Of a stretch of DNA of 64,000 nucleotides, positions 36,153 through 44,783 are shown piece by piece. The DNA is from Pseudogulbenkiania sp. MAI-1 (GTDB lineage Bacteria; Pseudomonadota; Gammaproteobacteria; Burkholderiales; Chromobacteriaceae): the NCBI RefSeq assembly GCF_000527175.1, contig NZ_AZUR01000001.1, positions 2,084,501 through 2,148,500 of the forward strand, given 5' to 3'. The notes beneath the pieces are model-generated. The model was not told where the DNA came from. It did no database searches and saw only the letters and a list, made by a program, of their open reading frames with translations. Both the position numbers and the translations under genes were made by a program. Every line of letters begins with the position of its first letter. Within the stretch, counting starts at the first letter, position 1.

Positions 36153-37196
36153 TCAAGCGCTCACGATGAGCCGGGGCGCAGGGCCTCGTCCGAGCGTTCG
36201 GCCGGCCAGCGGCGGGTAATCGCGCGGCGGCACCGGCTCACGTACATCGAACAGCGCGGCGAGGTTGGCGCGCTCGTCGATGAGGGAACGCAACAGCGCG
36301 GCCGGGCCGGTCAAAAGCGGGGTGACGCCGGGGCCGTGGCCGCTGACGGTGCTGTCGCCGTGCACGATCACACCGATGGTGACGCGGCCGCTTCGCACCA
36401 GCGGCCCGTAGCGGTTGTCGGCATCGCAGATCGCCACCAGATCGCCAAAGCGCAAACTGCCCAGCCGGTAGCGCTGCCGCAGACGCGGATCGGCCAGCTG
36501 GATGTCGTAATCGCCGCGCCAGGCAGTGTTCTTGCCGAGCCCCGAGCCCATCAGCACCGACGGGAAACGGTGAGTCACCGGTATCCACAACGCCCCGTCA
36601 CGCTCGCGGATGCCCCAGCGCCATAACAGGGCCGGGGCACAGTTCAACAAGGTGATTTCCGGATAATCCAGCAGCCGTGCGCCCAGGCCGTGACTGTACA
36701 ACTGGATGCGATCGCCGATGCGCAAGCGCGCCAGCACCTGGGCGGGAAAGTCGACCAGCACGTGGTTGATGCCGCCGTGCTTGCCGGTGACGAGGCCGGT
36801 CTGGCCGGCCATCGGCCCGGTAACCACGCGCGCCCGGTTTCCCACGCAGGCGTAGGTCATCAGCGCGGTGTTGGGGCCGTTGCGCGGCCCGACCACTTCG
36901 CGTCCATTGTTGTGCAGCGCCACCCCCGGTTCGATGTGGTCGCCGGCCAGCCCGACACAGCGGTCGCCGATGCGGCGGTTGATGACGATGCCGCCGGTGC
37001 CAGGCAGCACCCGCGGCACGCCATCGTAGCCGATACGATACGGGTTGCCGCGCGCAATAGGGTGGGCGATTTGGCCGCCGATAGCCACCAGCACCAGCTC
37101 GTCGAGGTTGAGACGTGGCCGCTGCCGCGCCACCGGCTGATTCAGTGCCTGGTGATGTCGGCTGAGGCGAGGGGGGGCAAGGACGGACTCGCTCAT
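36153..37196 (-). CDS. DUF4438-like protein, last gene of the nine-gene cluster
   Basis: 347-residue soluble, beta-rich protein. Segments PIARGNPYRIGYDGVPRVLP, GTGGIVINRRIGDRCVGLAGDHIEPG, KHGGINHVLVDFP and PSVLMGSGLGKNTAWRGDYDIQ recall the DUF4438 family known from thermophiles and scattered bacteria (a structural-genomics fold of unknown role); assignment is from memory of the pattern. Conserved Asp/His pairs (GDHIEPG, HGDSTVSGHGPG) could bind a metal. GGAGC precedes the ATG at the right distance. It starts 33 bases after the PD-(D/E)xK-like gene. DUF4438 proteins in an operon with a metallopeptidase are not something I know of. Confidence 0.7.
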   Translation of the reverse strand: MSESVLAPPRLSRHHQALNQPVARQRPRLNLDELVLVAIGGQIAHPIARGNPYRIGYDGVPRVLPGTGGIVINRRIGDRCVGLAGDHIEPGVALHNNGREVVGPRNGPNTALMTYACVGNRARVVTGPMAGQTGLVTGKHGGINHVLVDFPAQVLARLRIGDRIQLYSHGLGARLLDYPEITLLNCAPALLWRWGIRERDGALWIPVTHRFPSVLMGSGLGKNTAWRGDYDIQLADPRLRQRYRLGSLRFGDLVAICDADNRYGPLVRSGRVTIGVIVHGDSTVSGHGPGVTPLLTGPAALLRSLIDERANLAALFDVREPVPPRDYPPLAGRTLGRGPAPRLIVSA

Positions 37197-37229
37197 GACG
37201 GTGCTCCACTGGAACCTGTTATGGCTCGT

Positions 37230-37835
37230 TCAGACCATGCGCAGCACGCCGCCGCGCATACCGCGTGGCTGGGCGAGCTGGCGGAATAGCTGCAGGAAGG
37301 TCGCGTGCTCGCCGGGTCGGGCATGCGACAACTGGTAGACGATGCTCTCGCGGGTCGGTACGTCACCGTGCGCCTGGGCGGCACGCTGGTGTCTCTGCAC
37401 CTGTGCCATGTGGGAGAGGATGGCCCGGGTCAGGCGAGTGCTGTCGAGCGCGCCGCCGGGCTGGCGGTAGCGGTCGAGATCGAGATGTTTGCTTTCCAGC
37501 AGGTTGGTGATGCCGCGCGCACCGGGGTGAGCCGGTGCCACGTCCGCCCGCGAGCCGCCGCTGCCGCCGCGTAGCGTGACCTGTCCGCGAATTTGGTGGC
37601 CGCGCGCCCGCAGCCGCTGGCACAAGCGTTCTTCAGCGAGCCAGCCCTGGCATTGATTGATGCGGATGCGCGGCACGCTGCCCGGTCTTTGCGCCGCCTG
37701 CGCCAGCAAGGCGCGGCATTGTGCCTCGCGTGCCTGCGTGGCCGGGGTGACGACCCCGCAATTGGCGCTTGGCGGCGGAGCCGCCTCGTCCCACAGCATG
37801 TCGATCGCTTCGTCGAGCAGGAAGTCCCAGCGCAT
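37230..37835 (-). CDS. Hypothetical protein with a PD-(D/E)xK-like residue pattern
   Basis: 201 residues, no signal peptide. No family is recognised, but the central part reads like a minimal restriction-endonuclease fold: a helix with Glu68/Glu69 (GWLAEERLCQRLRARGHQI), a Gly-rich turn, Asp98 in SRADV, and after 15 residues Glu114-Ser-Lys116 in LLESKHLDLD. Such D...ExK patterns occur in nucleases and in many toxin nuclease domains. The start ATG at 37835 has AAGGAGA nine bases upstream. An upstream extension through the previous gap is not used. 88 bases, the largest gap in the cluster, separate it from the previous gene. Nuclease activity is a hypothesis. Confidence 0.72.
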   Translation of the reverse strand: MRWDFLLDEAIDMLWDEAAPPPSANCGVVTPATQAREAQCRALLAQAAQRPGSVPRIRINQCQGWLAEERLCQRLRARGHQIRGQVTLRGGSGGSRADVAPAHPGARGITNLLESKHLDLDRYRQPGGALDSTRLTRAILSHMAQVQRHQRAAQAHGDVPTRESIVYQLSHARPGEHATFLQLFRQLAQPRGMRGGVLRMV

Positions 37836-37923
37836 GGTGTTGTCTCCTTGGAGATCGGTATCCGAATACCTTGAGGGCCGTTTTTGACCTTGGAGCGACA
37901 CGAGATGAACGGGCAACCGGCGG

Positions 37924-38778
37924 CTACAGCGCATACCAGTAGGCGCGCGCGTCGTCCCACAAGGCGGGGAGGGCACGCTCGACGTCGAGCCCGAGCTCGG
38001 CGTAGTCGAGGCCATGCGCGGGATAGTCGACCTCCGGCAATGCCCCCGGCACCTCGCCCGGCGACGGCCGATCGGCCAGCGCCGCAGCCGGCGCCCACAA
38101 GTGCAGCACCGCCAGCGTCAGGCCACAGGCCGGCCATACCGCAAGCCCCAGTTGCGACATCAGGCGCCGCAGCCCCTGCCGCTCCAGCACCGCCAGCGTC
38201 TGCACGGAGCCGGCCGGCCACGGTTCGCAAGGCACATTGGCCTCGCACAGCACCTTGCCGAGCGCCGGCCCGTCCTGCCAATGCTCCGCGTCCAGCAAGG
38301 TCAAGAGCGGCAGCGGACCGAGTGTGGCGCACAGCGCCAGCGTGTCGAGCGCGGTCAGTGGCGTCGACTCGGGCACCCGCTCAGCCAGGCTGCGCGCCAG
38401 TGTGTCGTGGCGCTCGGCCAGCCCAGTAGGCGTGCCGTTGGGAAGCGATGCCTCGCTCGGACGCTCTCCCAGCCAGTAGCAGGGCAGCTCGCCGCGCTCG
38501 TGGCCCAGCCGCAGCCGCTGCCAGCCGGCCAGAGCGACGTCCAGCTCGGCCGCCGCCGGGGGCGCTGTGATCAGCATCTCGCCCCACAGCCCGGGCTGGC
38601 TGCGGAGGCAGTCGCTGCTGTCGAGCAAGGTCCACACCTCGCGCGGCAGCCATAGCTCCAGCCAGCGCCCGAGCCGCGCCACCAGGATCGGGCCGAACGG
38701 AGTGAGTGCCAGCGCCGGATCGACCACGCACGCTGCCAGCCGCTGCTGGACGGTCAATGACAGGCCAGGCCACCACAT
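37924..38778 (-). CDS. Cluster protein of unknown function (284 aa)
   Basis: 284 residues, not recognised. It is rich in Leu, Ala, Pro and Trp, opens MWWPGLSLTVQQRLAACVV and has several amphipathic helices; no clear membrane helix or signal peptide. Cysteines occur at scattered positions without a metal motif. The start ATG at 38778 is preceded by GGAGG nine bases upstream; an overlapping ATG six bases before it in another frame is rejected because that frame does not stay gene-like. It begins 18 bases after the stop of the 361-residue protein gene, hence in the same transcript. Confidence 0.7.
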   Translation of the reverse strand: MWWPGLSLTVQQRLAACVVDPALALTPFGPILVARLGRWLELWLPREVWTLLDSSDCLRSQPGLWGEMLITAPPAAAELDVALAGWQRLRLGHERGELPCYWLGERPSEASLPNGTPTGLAERHDTLARSLAERVPESTPLTALDTLALCATLGPLPLLTLLDAEHWQDGPALGKVLCEANVPCEPWPAGSVQTLAVLERQGLRRLMSQLGLAVWPACGLTLAVLHLWAPAAALADRPSPGEVPGALPEVDYPAHGLDYAELGLDVERALPALWDDARAYWYAL

Positions 38779-38796
38779 GGCGCATCACCTCCGTCC

Positions 38797-39882
38797 TCAC
38801 GCCGCCGTCGGCTGCCCGAGTACGCTCTTGAGCGCCGGCGTCACGCCCTGGAAGCCACGCCCGTCGGGCGTCATCCGGTAGGCGGCGATCCAGGCTTCGG
38901 CATGCGGCCCCATCGGCCGGATCACCGACTGGAACAGGATCGGGTCGGTGGCGGTCTTGAAGTCGTTGTCGGCGATGAACTGCAACATGCGTCGGCCGCT
39001 TTCCGCCATCTTGGCCCGCTGCGACGGCTCGGCCACACCACCCAGGTAGCGCTGGGACACGATCTCGACCACATCCCACTTGGTGTTGGCATCGAACGCC
39101 TTCTTGATGTCCGGTGCATCCAGCAACTGCAGCACGGAGGTCAGGTAATGCCCGGTCTCCATCGCCAGCGAGAAGATGTTACCGTAGGTGCTGCGGTCGA
39201 GCGCATAGCGCAAGTCGAGGCCAATCCGCTGGATGGTGCCGATCGACCCGAACGGCCGTTGCTCGATCAGCGGGCCGCCGCGGATCACCTCGCCGATCAT
39301 CAGGTCGCGGAAATACTGGCCGACCGCCGCCATGAAACCGACCAGTTGGCGGTGGAAGTTGCGGTTGACCACCGCGCCGGCCGGCGCCTGGGCGTTGCCG
39401 TAGTTGAAGGCGCGCCGGTAGGCGACCATGCGGTCCTGCAACGTGTAGCGCAGCGGCTTCCATTTTTCGAGCAGGTACAGGCCGCGCGCGCCGGGGCCGC
39501 GCTGGATGCGCATCTTGCCGAGGCGAAACAGGCGCAGCAGCACTTCCACCACCTGGAACACCTTCATCCGCTCGTGCTGGTAGATGTAGTACAGCTCGGC
39601 GGCGGCGTGCAGCTGGCTGGGCACGACCGAGTCGTCGAAGTCCGGCTGCAGGTAGGGATAGGCGACTTGGTCGAATGCAACCGGCCCCTTCTCGCCGAAG
39701 CCGATCAGGTCGAGGAAGCCGTCGCGCCCGGTGCCGTTGGCGGCATCCTTGAGCAGATCGGTGAAGCGTTGTTCGAACTGCTGCTCGAAGCCCTCACGCT
39801 GTCCGGGCGGCAGGTTGGCCAACTGGTCACGCAGAAACGTCTCCCAGAGGCGCTGGATTGTTTCCGTGGTTTGGTAGCTCAT
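38797..39882 (-). CDS. Cluster protein of unknown function (361 aa, helical)
   Basis: 361 residues, mostly helical by composition and pattern. It begins with charged helices (RLWETFLRDQLANLPPGQRE, EQQFEQRFTDLLKDAAN), then contains YYIYQHERMKVFQVVEVLLRLF and ends in GRGFQGVTPALKSVLGQP. No signal peptide, no catalytic motif and no family known to me. AAGGAGA lies well placed before the ATG. The aromatic, amphipathic segments suggest a structural or membrane-contact role, which is only a guess. It follows the coiled-coil protein gene after 27 bases. Confidence 0.72.
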   Translation of the reverse strand: MSYQTTETIQRLWETFLRDQLANLPPGQREGFEQQFEQRFTDLLKDAANGTGRDGFLDLIGFGEKGPVAFDQVAYPYLQPDFDDSVVPSQLHAAAELYYIYQHERMKVFQVVEVLLRLFRLGKMRIQRGPGARGLYLLEKWKPLRYTLQDRMVAYRRAFNYGNAQAPAGAVVNRNFHRQLVGFMAAVGQYFRDLMIGEVIRGGPLIEQRPFGSIGTIQRIGLDLRYALDRSTYGNIFSLAMETGHYLTSVLQLLDAPDIKKAFDANTKWDVVEIVSQRYLGGVAEPSQRAKMAESGRRMLQFIADNDFKTATDPILFQSVIRPMGPHAEAWIAAYRMTPDGRGFQGVTPALKSVLGQPTAA

Positions 39883-39909
39883 GACGCGTCTCCTTGAGGC
39901 GGGCAGCGG

Positions 39910-40554
39910 TTACTTCTTGTTGGCCTTGGCCGCGGTCAGCGTGGCCAGGGTGCTGGCGTACGGGTGGGGCTCTTCGGGCCAACCGCCCCGCACCTTCTCA
40001 GCCACTGTGCGTTCGAAGCACACCAGTTCACGCATCCGTGCGACAACCGCGTCGCGTATTTCCAATTCTTGGCTCAGCGGCCAACACAACTGCCGCAACT
40101 GGCCGGCGAGCGACTGATCGGCCTTCTCCAGCAGGGTCGTCGCACGTGTGAACAGCGAGTGGAGCGCGGGATCATCCGGCACTTTGGCGAGGTTGCTGTC
40201 GATCTCACTGCGCAGTTTGCCGGTACTGGTCGCATGGTCGGCGCGGGCATCGAGCACACGCAGGCGAAGATGGGCGGTCAAACGCATGACATAGAGCGCC
40301 GCCGCGTCGATCGCCGACGGCCAATCGAGAGCCGGCGCCGACGTAGAGGAGGTCGGCTGCACCTTCACGTTGGCAGCAACCTGATCTACGCTGGTGGCAA
40401 CCGACGAGACCGAGCGCGCGACTGTGGCGATGCCGTCCGCCACACCACACACACCCTTGGTGAGTTCGACCACCTGCGCCACCTGCTCAGACACCAGTTC
40501 TTGCTGCCTCTCGCGCATTGCGTAGAAGTTGTTGTACGGCTTAAAGGTGTTCAT
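39910..40554 (-). CDS. Cluster coiled-coil protein of unknown function (214 aa)
   Basis: 214 residues. The N-terminal third (about 15-65) shows continuous heptads with small hydrophobic residues, VAQVVELTKGVCGVADGIAT and RSVSSVATSVDQVAANVKV, similar to chemoreceptor or tail-fibre-like coiled coils in style only. A Ser/Thr/Pro linker follows, then a helical C-terminal domain ending in a lysine-rich tail. No membrane helix. Its ATG lies three bases after the stop of the 617-residue protein gene, the tightest junction in the cluster, so these two proteins probably work together. Function unknown. Confidence 0.72.
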   Translation of the reverse strand: MNTFKPYNNFYAMRERQQELVSEQVAQVVELTKGVCGVADGIATVARSVSSVATSVDQVAANVKVQPTSSTSAPALDWPSAIDAAALYVMRLTAHLRLRVLDARADHATSTGKLRSEIDSNLAKVPDDPALHSLFTRATTLLEKADQSLAGQLRQLCWPLSQELEIRDAVVARMRELVCFERTVAEKVRGGWPEEPHPYASTLATLTAAKANKK

Positions 40555-40557
40555 AGC

Positions 40558-42411
40558 TCAATCTCCATTCGATCCCCAGTCGCGGCCTTCGCCATCGGGG
40601 CCGTGGTTAAACAGTAGCGCGGAGAGCGAGGTTTCGAAGTGCGCTGGGATGTGTGGCTGCAGACTGGGGGTCTCGTCCAGCTTCCTCATCGGATCCTCGT
40701 CATTCACCAAGTTGATCGCCACCTGAGTGACCCGGGTCAGGACACCACTCGGTCCGAAGATTTCGTCGCTCGGCACACAGCCTGACGCCATGCCATCCAC
40801 CAAGCTACGCCAGCGAGTGTCGACGTCGTGCTGGAGGCGCAACTCGTTCTCCATCAATACGCGCAGATAAATCTTGCCGGGCAGCAATTTCCTCTCGTCC
40901 AAGTAGGCTTTGTACTCATTCTCCGTGGTGTCCCAGAGCATCACCTTCTTGCCGCCGGTGGTGCGGTCGAAGGGGCGCAGCAGCTGACGCAGCGCCTGCA
41001 TCGATTCGTTGATCTCGCCGGGCAGCGTCCACACCCTCTCGCCGACTTCAGGCGGCGGAAGCAGCAATTGAGTGTGGTTGAGAATCGCATCGACAACGTA
41101 GCTGTAGGCGGCGGCGCGGGCCTCCGGCAGGGCAAAGTCTCGATTGCCGACCGAGTACAGGTCGATGGCGCGATCCACCACGTACAGCACCTTGTCGAGC
41201 GCGATCTGCATCAGCACGTCCGGCTTATCGCAGTTACAGCGCATCAGGCAATCGAGCTGGCTTGCCAGAACGCCTCGCTGCAATACCAGCTGAGTGAGCC
41301 GCCGCTCGGCTTTGTGCTCCTCGCCAGCGCCGTACAGCCCGTAGAACAGGATCGACGGCCTGGCCACGCGCAGCAGCCGGAATCCGCCAGCCGGCTTGAA
41401 GGCGTCGGCGAACAAGCTCAAGGCTTGCAGGAAACTGGCCAGCGGCGGTGACTCCGGCTTCACCAGCCCGCTGCCGATCGCCACCAGCCGGCTGAAGCGG
41501 TGCAGGTCGATCTGCGCGGTCGAACCGGCCGCGCGCAACCCCTCGGCTGCACCTTGGCCGGTGCGTTCGATCACCTCGTCCATCACACGCATCAGTTCGT
41601 TCTCGGTCAGCAGCGAGCGCAAGTCACCCTGCCCCTGCACCTCCAGGGTGTCGTACAGGCGCCGGTAGGCGTCCAGTCCTCGCGGCCAATCGTTCGGCCC
41701 ATACGTTTCCTGTGTGGCGCCGACCAGATTGCGCAGGGCGTGCAGCACCGCATCGCGCCGCACCTGCAGCTCGCTGTAAGGCGCCTGCAGCATGAAGCGA
41801 CCGCCGGCAAGCCCGGTATTGGCCAGCGCCTCGCCCATCAGTACCAGGATCACCGCCGACACTTCGTCCAGACTTTGCGCGAGGTTACGATAGTCGTAGT
41901 TCACCGCTGGTGTCAGCGCGCCGATCAACCGCGCCATCCGTGCGTAGTCCGACAGCTGGCGGCGAATCGCAAACGCCTTGTCGCGCTGCTGCGTGTCCAT
42001 CCCATAGCGCGCCGCCTGGGTCCCCTCGGCCACAGCGCTGCGGATTGACTGCGCCCAACCGGCGAGCTCCGGCTGCACATCCTTCAGCAAATTGCTGTGC
42101 GTGAGATGTTCGAGGTCTTGATGAACGTCCTGGACCGCCTGCTGAAGATCGACGCTGGTAGCGGTCGGCGTCGGCAGCGCGGCCGGCGTGCTCAGCTGCA
42201 CCTGCAAGAACGGCAGCCCGGCCGCTTCCTGCGCAAGGCCGCGAGCACGCGGTTCGCCCTGATAACGTTCGAGCAAGGCACGGGCGACTTGCTCCGGATC
42301 GCTCGGGTCGCCGACCTTCAGCTCGCGTCGGATCAGGTTGTCGAGCGCCATCCTCTGGTTGGGCGTTGCGCCGTCCTGGCGGCCGGTAAAAGGTAAGGGT
42401 TGGATTGCCAT
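40558..42411 (-). CDS. Large cluster protein of unknown function (617 aa, helical)
   Basis: 617 residues, the largest protein of the cluster, soluble, almost wholly helical in pattern, no signal peptide. Recognisable landmarks: NQRMALDNLIRRELKVGDP near the N-terminus, a Pro/Thr-rich linker at about 75-85, LMRCNCDKPDVLMQIALDKV near residue 400, and EINESMQALRQLLRPFDR later. No enzyme motif is seen. It follows the metallopeptidase-like gene after 39 bases and is nearly fused to the coiled-coil gene. The size and lack of catalytic residues suggest a structural part of a complex; this is inference. Confidence 0.74.
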   Translation of the reverse strand: MAIQPLPFTGRQDGATPNQRMALDNLIRRELKVGDPSDPEQVARALLERYQGEPRARGLAQEAAGLPFLQVQLSTPAALPTPTATSVDLQQAVQDVHQDLEHLTHSNLLKDVQPELAGWAQSIRSAVAEGTQAARYGMDTQQRDKAFAIRRQLSDYARMARLIGALTPAVNYDYRNLAQSLDEVSAVILVLMGEALANTGLAGGRFMLQAPYSELQVRRDAVLHALRNLVGATQETYGPNDWPRGLDAYRRLYDTLEVQGQGDLRSLLTENELMRVMDEVIERTGQGAAEGLRAAGSTAQIDLHRFSRLVAIGSGLVKPESPPLASFLQALSLFADAFKPAGGFRLLRVARPSILFYGLYGAGEEHKAERRLTQLVLQRGVLASQLDCLMRCNCDKPDVLMQIALDKVLYVVDRAIDLYSVGNRDFALPEARAAAYSYVVDAILNHTQLLLPPPEVGERVWTLPGEINESMQALRQLLRPFDRTTGGKKVMLWDTTENEYKAYLDERKLLPGKIYLRVLMENELRLQHDVDTRWRSLVDGMASGCVPSDEIFGPSGVLTRVTQVAINLVNDEDPMRKLDETPSLQPHIPAHFETSLSALLFNHGPDGEGRDWGSNGD

Positions 42412-42450
42412 GATCTACCTCGCTTTGCCGAAAGTAGTGCGAATTGAACG

Positions 42451-43743
42451 TCAAGCCGCCATGCTTGCTGCAACCGGTGAAGCCCGGGAACTCCGCTGCG
42501 TTGGCGCAGCCTCGACCAATAGTTCCGTGACTTGGCGCGACAGCCTGCCGGGCTCGACCCGGCCGGAAGCCAGCGCGTAGGTGGCGGCACTGACCGTGAA
42601 GCGCGGCGGCAACGCCAGCTGCTCGAAGCGACCGTCCATCATCAAGCGTGCTCCTCGACGAATCGCCGCCTGGTCGTTTCGGCCAAACGGCATCACGTCC
42701 ACCAGCGCGCGTTGCGCCAGGTTGCGTCGGGTCTGGAACGCGATTTCGTCCACCACGTCCGGAATGGTGCGGTCCATGCTGACGAGCAGCCTGGCCGGCA
42801 GTCGGTGGCGGCCGTTCGGCCGATACAGCGTGCCCCACAAGCGCGACAGTCGGTTGGCATCGCGACCAAAGCCGAGCCGACGCAGCATTTCGCACAGGAT
42901 GAACACCCGCACATAGGCAGTCGGATGCGCTCCGCCCGGCCGGAAGGCCAGCGTGCGCGGGGAGGGGTGGGCCAGAAATTCGGCCATGCCCCAGGCCGCT
43001 GCCGGCCCACCGAGCAGGATCGCCGCGAGATCCGCGAAGATCTCCTTGTGCCAGGCCCCATAGATGCGCGCCAGCATCGGATCGCGATGAGTGCCGAACA
43101 TGCGCCGTACTACCGCCTGGCGATTTTCCTGCCAGATGCCGAGGTCCGCCTGCAGATTGTGCGCTACCTCGTGCAGGAACACCGCCTGCCAAGGCTGATC
43201 GCGGTCCCACGGAATGCGGATCAGCGGAAACGGGTTGGGCTCCCCGAGCAGTCGCGACAACTGCACGCCGCGCCGCATGGTGGCAGGCGAATAGCCATGC
43301 TCCATGTAGCACACAGGCTTGAGTAGCGGCCCGTCGAAGATGCGCGGAGCCGCCTCACGTACCGCCGTGTAGCAATCGGCGGCGATCGCATCGTGCGCTG
43401 CCAACGCGGGGCCGAAGCTGGTGCCGCGTTGGGCAAACACCTCGAAGAACATGCCGAAGGCTCGCCGTGCCCGGTCCAGTTCGCGCTCCACCAGCGCCGC
43501 ATCGACCAGCACCCGCTCATACGGCGCGGACGCCCAGCTGTCCTGCAGGTCACGATAGCGCCGCTCGACGTTCTCCTCGATCGTCGCCAGCCTCGCGTTG
43601 GCCGCCTTGAAGTGGGCGCGCGACGGTGCGTACGGCATGTCCTGCGGACGCAAACCGACGAAAGCGTTGTCGATCCGCGCCAGCCGGCGCAGCCGGGCGC
43701 CCAGCCCCAGCACCTTGGCTCTCAGGAAGGCTCGCGTGAGCAT
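42451..43743 (-). CDS. Putative zinc metallopeptidase (HExxH) of the cluster
   Basis: 430 residues. The zinc motif is His191-Glu-x-x-His195 in WQAVFLHEVAHNLQADLG, and a second conserved-looking motif, HKEIFADLAAILLGGP (Glu234, Asp238), fits the third-ligand helix of gluzincin-type peptidases. The N-terminal 110 residues are helical and basic (LRAKVLGLGARLRRLARID). There is no signal peptide, so any proteolysis would be cytoplasmic or follow export by another route. The ribosome site is GGGGGAC before the ATG, moderate. It lies between the acidic/basic paralogue pair (upstream) and the large helical protein. The family is not known to me. Confidence 0.76.
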   Translation of the reverse strand: MLTRAFLRAKVLGLGARLRRLARIDNAFVGLRPQDMPYAPSRAHFKAANARLATIEENVERRYRDLQDSWASAPYERVLVDAALVERELDRARRAFGMFFEVFAQRGTSFGPALAAHDAIAADCYTAVREAAPRIFDGPLLKPVCYMEHGYSPATMRRGVQLSRLLGEPNPFPLIRIPWDRDQPWQAVFLHEVAHNLQADLGIWQENRQAVVRRMFGTHRDPMLARIYGAWHKEIFADLAAILLGGPAAAWGMAEFLAHPSPRTLAFRPGGAHPTAYVRVFILCEMLRRLGFGRDANRLSRLWGTLYRPNGRHRLPARLLVSMDRTIPDVVDEIAFQTRRNLAQRALVDVMPFGRNDQAAIRRGARLMMDGRFEQLALPPRFTVSAATYALASGRVEPGRLSRQVTELLVEAAPTQRSSRASPVAASMAA

Positions 43744-43775
43744 GGTGACGTCCCCCGTTTCCCGTCCGGCCCGCC

Positions 43776-44732
43776 TCAGCGGCTCTGGATGGTGATAGTA
43801 ACCGGGCCCTGCAACCGGATACGCCGACTACCGGCACCGCAGTGAGGGCAGGCGCCGCTGGTATGGCGATGCCCGGCGGCTACCGGCCCGGCCCGACGAG
43901 CACCGGTGGGCGTCAACGGCCGAGCCAGTTGCTGCGCCTGGCGCGGGCTGCGTGCCACGCGTTGCGCGGTAGCTCGCACTGTCTGGCCAATACGACGCGT
44001 CGGCACGCGGCGCCGTTGTGCGGCTCGAGCAATACGCGGTACCGCACGTGCTGCCGGAGCGCCCTGGCGGCGCACCAAGGTACGGGTGGCCTGGGTGACG
44101 TTACGCACGGCCTGGCGGCGCACTTGGCGCGGCGCCCCGGCCAGATTCGGCATGGTGCGACGGATGGTCAGGCCTGCAATCACCGGCGCGGCGGCGTCGA
44201 TCGCGTCGTCGTCAAACGAATCCAGCAGTTCGTCGATGGCCTCAAATTCGTCCGCGCCGTCCGCCAGCAGGCGGCCGGCAACGTTGGCAACACGCCCGAT
44301 CAGTTGTGCCTGCGGCAGTGGAATCATGCTGGCGATCGGACCGACCACGCGGGCGGCGCTGCCAACCGCACGGCCGACTCCGCGCGCGGCGCGCCCGACC
44401 CGGCTGGCGATGTTGCGGATACGTCGCAGGAATTCGTCCGAGTCGCCGGCGTCCAGTGCATCGGCCACCAAATCCTCAAAGCTGTCCACGTCGAAGCCGT
44501 CACCGGTATCGAACTCGTCGTACTCGTCGAAGCCATCCTCGTCAAACTCGTCGGCTCCGAGCAGCCCACCTAGCGCCTGCGCACCCGCTCCGATCAGGCG
44601 GCCCAGAAACTCGTCGTCGCCTTCGTCTGCACCGTCCCATTCATCGAATTCGTCGCCCGCGTCGAATGCACGAGCCGGCCCTTCGGCGGCGTCGAACAAA
44701 TCGTCCATCAGGTCTTCCGCATACTGGCTCAT
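43776..44732 (-). CDS. Acidic/basic cluster protein B with C-terminal CPHC motif
   Basis: 318 residues with strikingly split charge. Residues 1-100 are very acidic with repeated DEFDEWD / DEFDEDGFDEYDEFD runs; the middle is Gly/Ala-rich and hydrophobic (GAGAQALGGLLG, VVGPIASMIPLPQ); the last third is rich in Arg (RRQAVRNVTQATRTLVRRQG). Near the end lie Cys295-Pro-His-Cys298 and the terminal motif RRIRLQGPVTITIQSR, which the upstream paralogue shares as RRFRINGPVEISIVSR. No signal peptide. AAAGGAGA precedes the ATG. It is a tandem paralogue of the 392-residue protein, which it follows after 51 bases. Function unknown; the layout suits self-assembly or a charged scaffold. Confidence 0.75.
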   Translation of the reverse strand: MSQYAEDLMDDLFDAAEGPARAFDAGDEFDEWDGADEGDDEFLGRLIGAGAQALGGLLGADEFDEDGFDEYDEFDTGDGFDVDSFEDLVADALDAGDSDEFLRRIRNIASRVGRAARGVGRAVGSAARVVGPIASMIPLPQAQLIGRVANVAGRLLADGADEFEAIDELLDSFDDDAIDAAAPVIAGLTIRRTMPNLAGAPRQVRRQAVRNVTQATRTLVRRQGAPAARAVPRIARAAQRRRVPTRRIGQTVRATAQRVARSPRQAQQLARPLTPTGARRAGPVAAGHRHTSGACPHCGAGSRRIRLQGPVTITIQSR

Positions 44733-44783
44733 GGTGTTCTCCTTTCAATCACGAATGCCGCGCGGGTGTGCCCGCTGGCGGCG

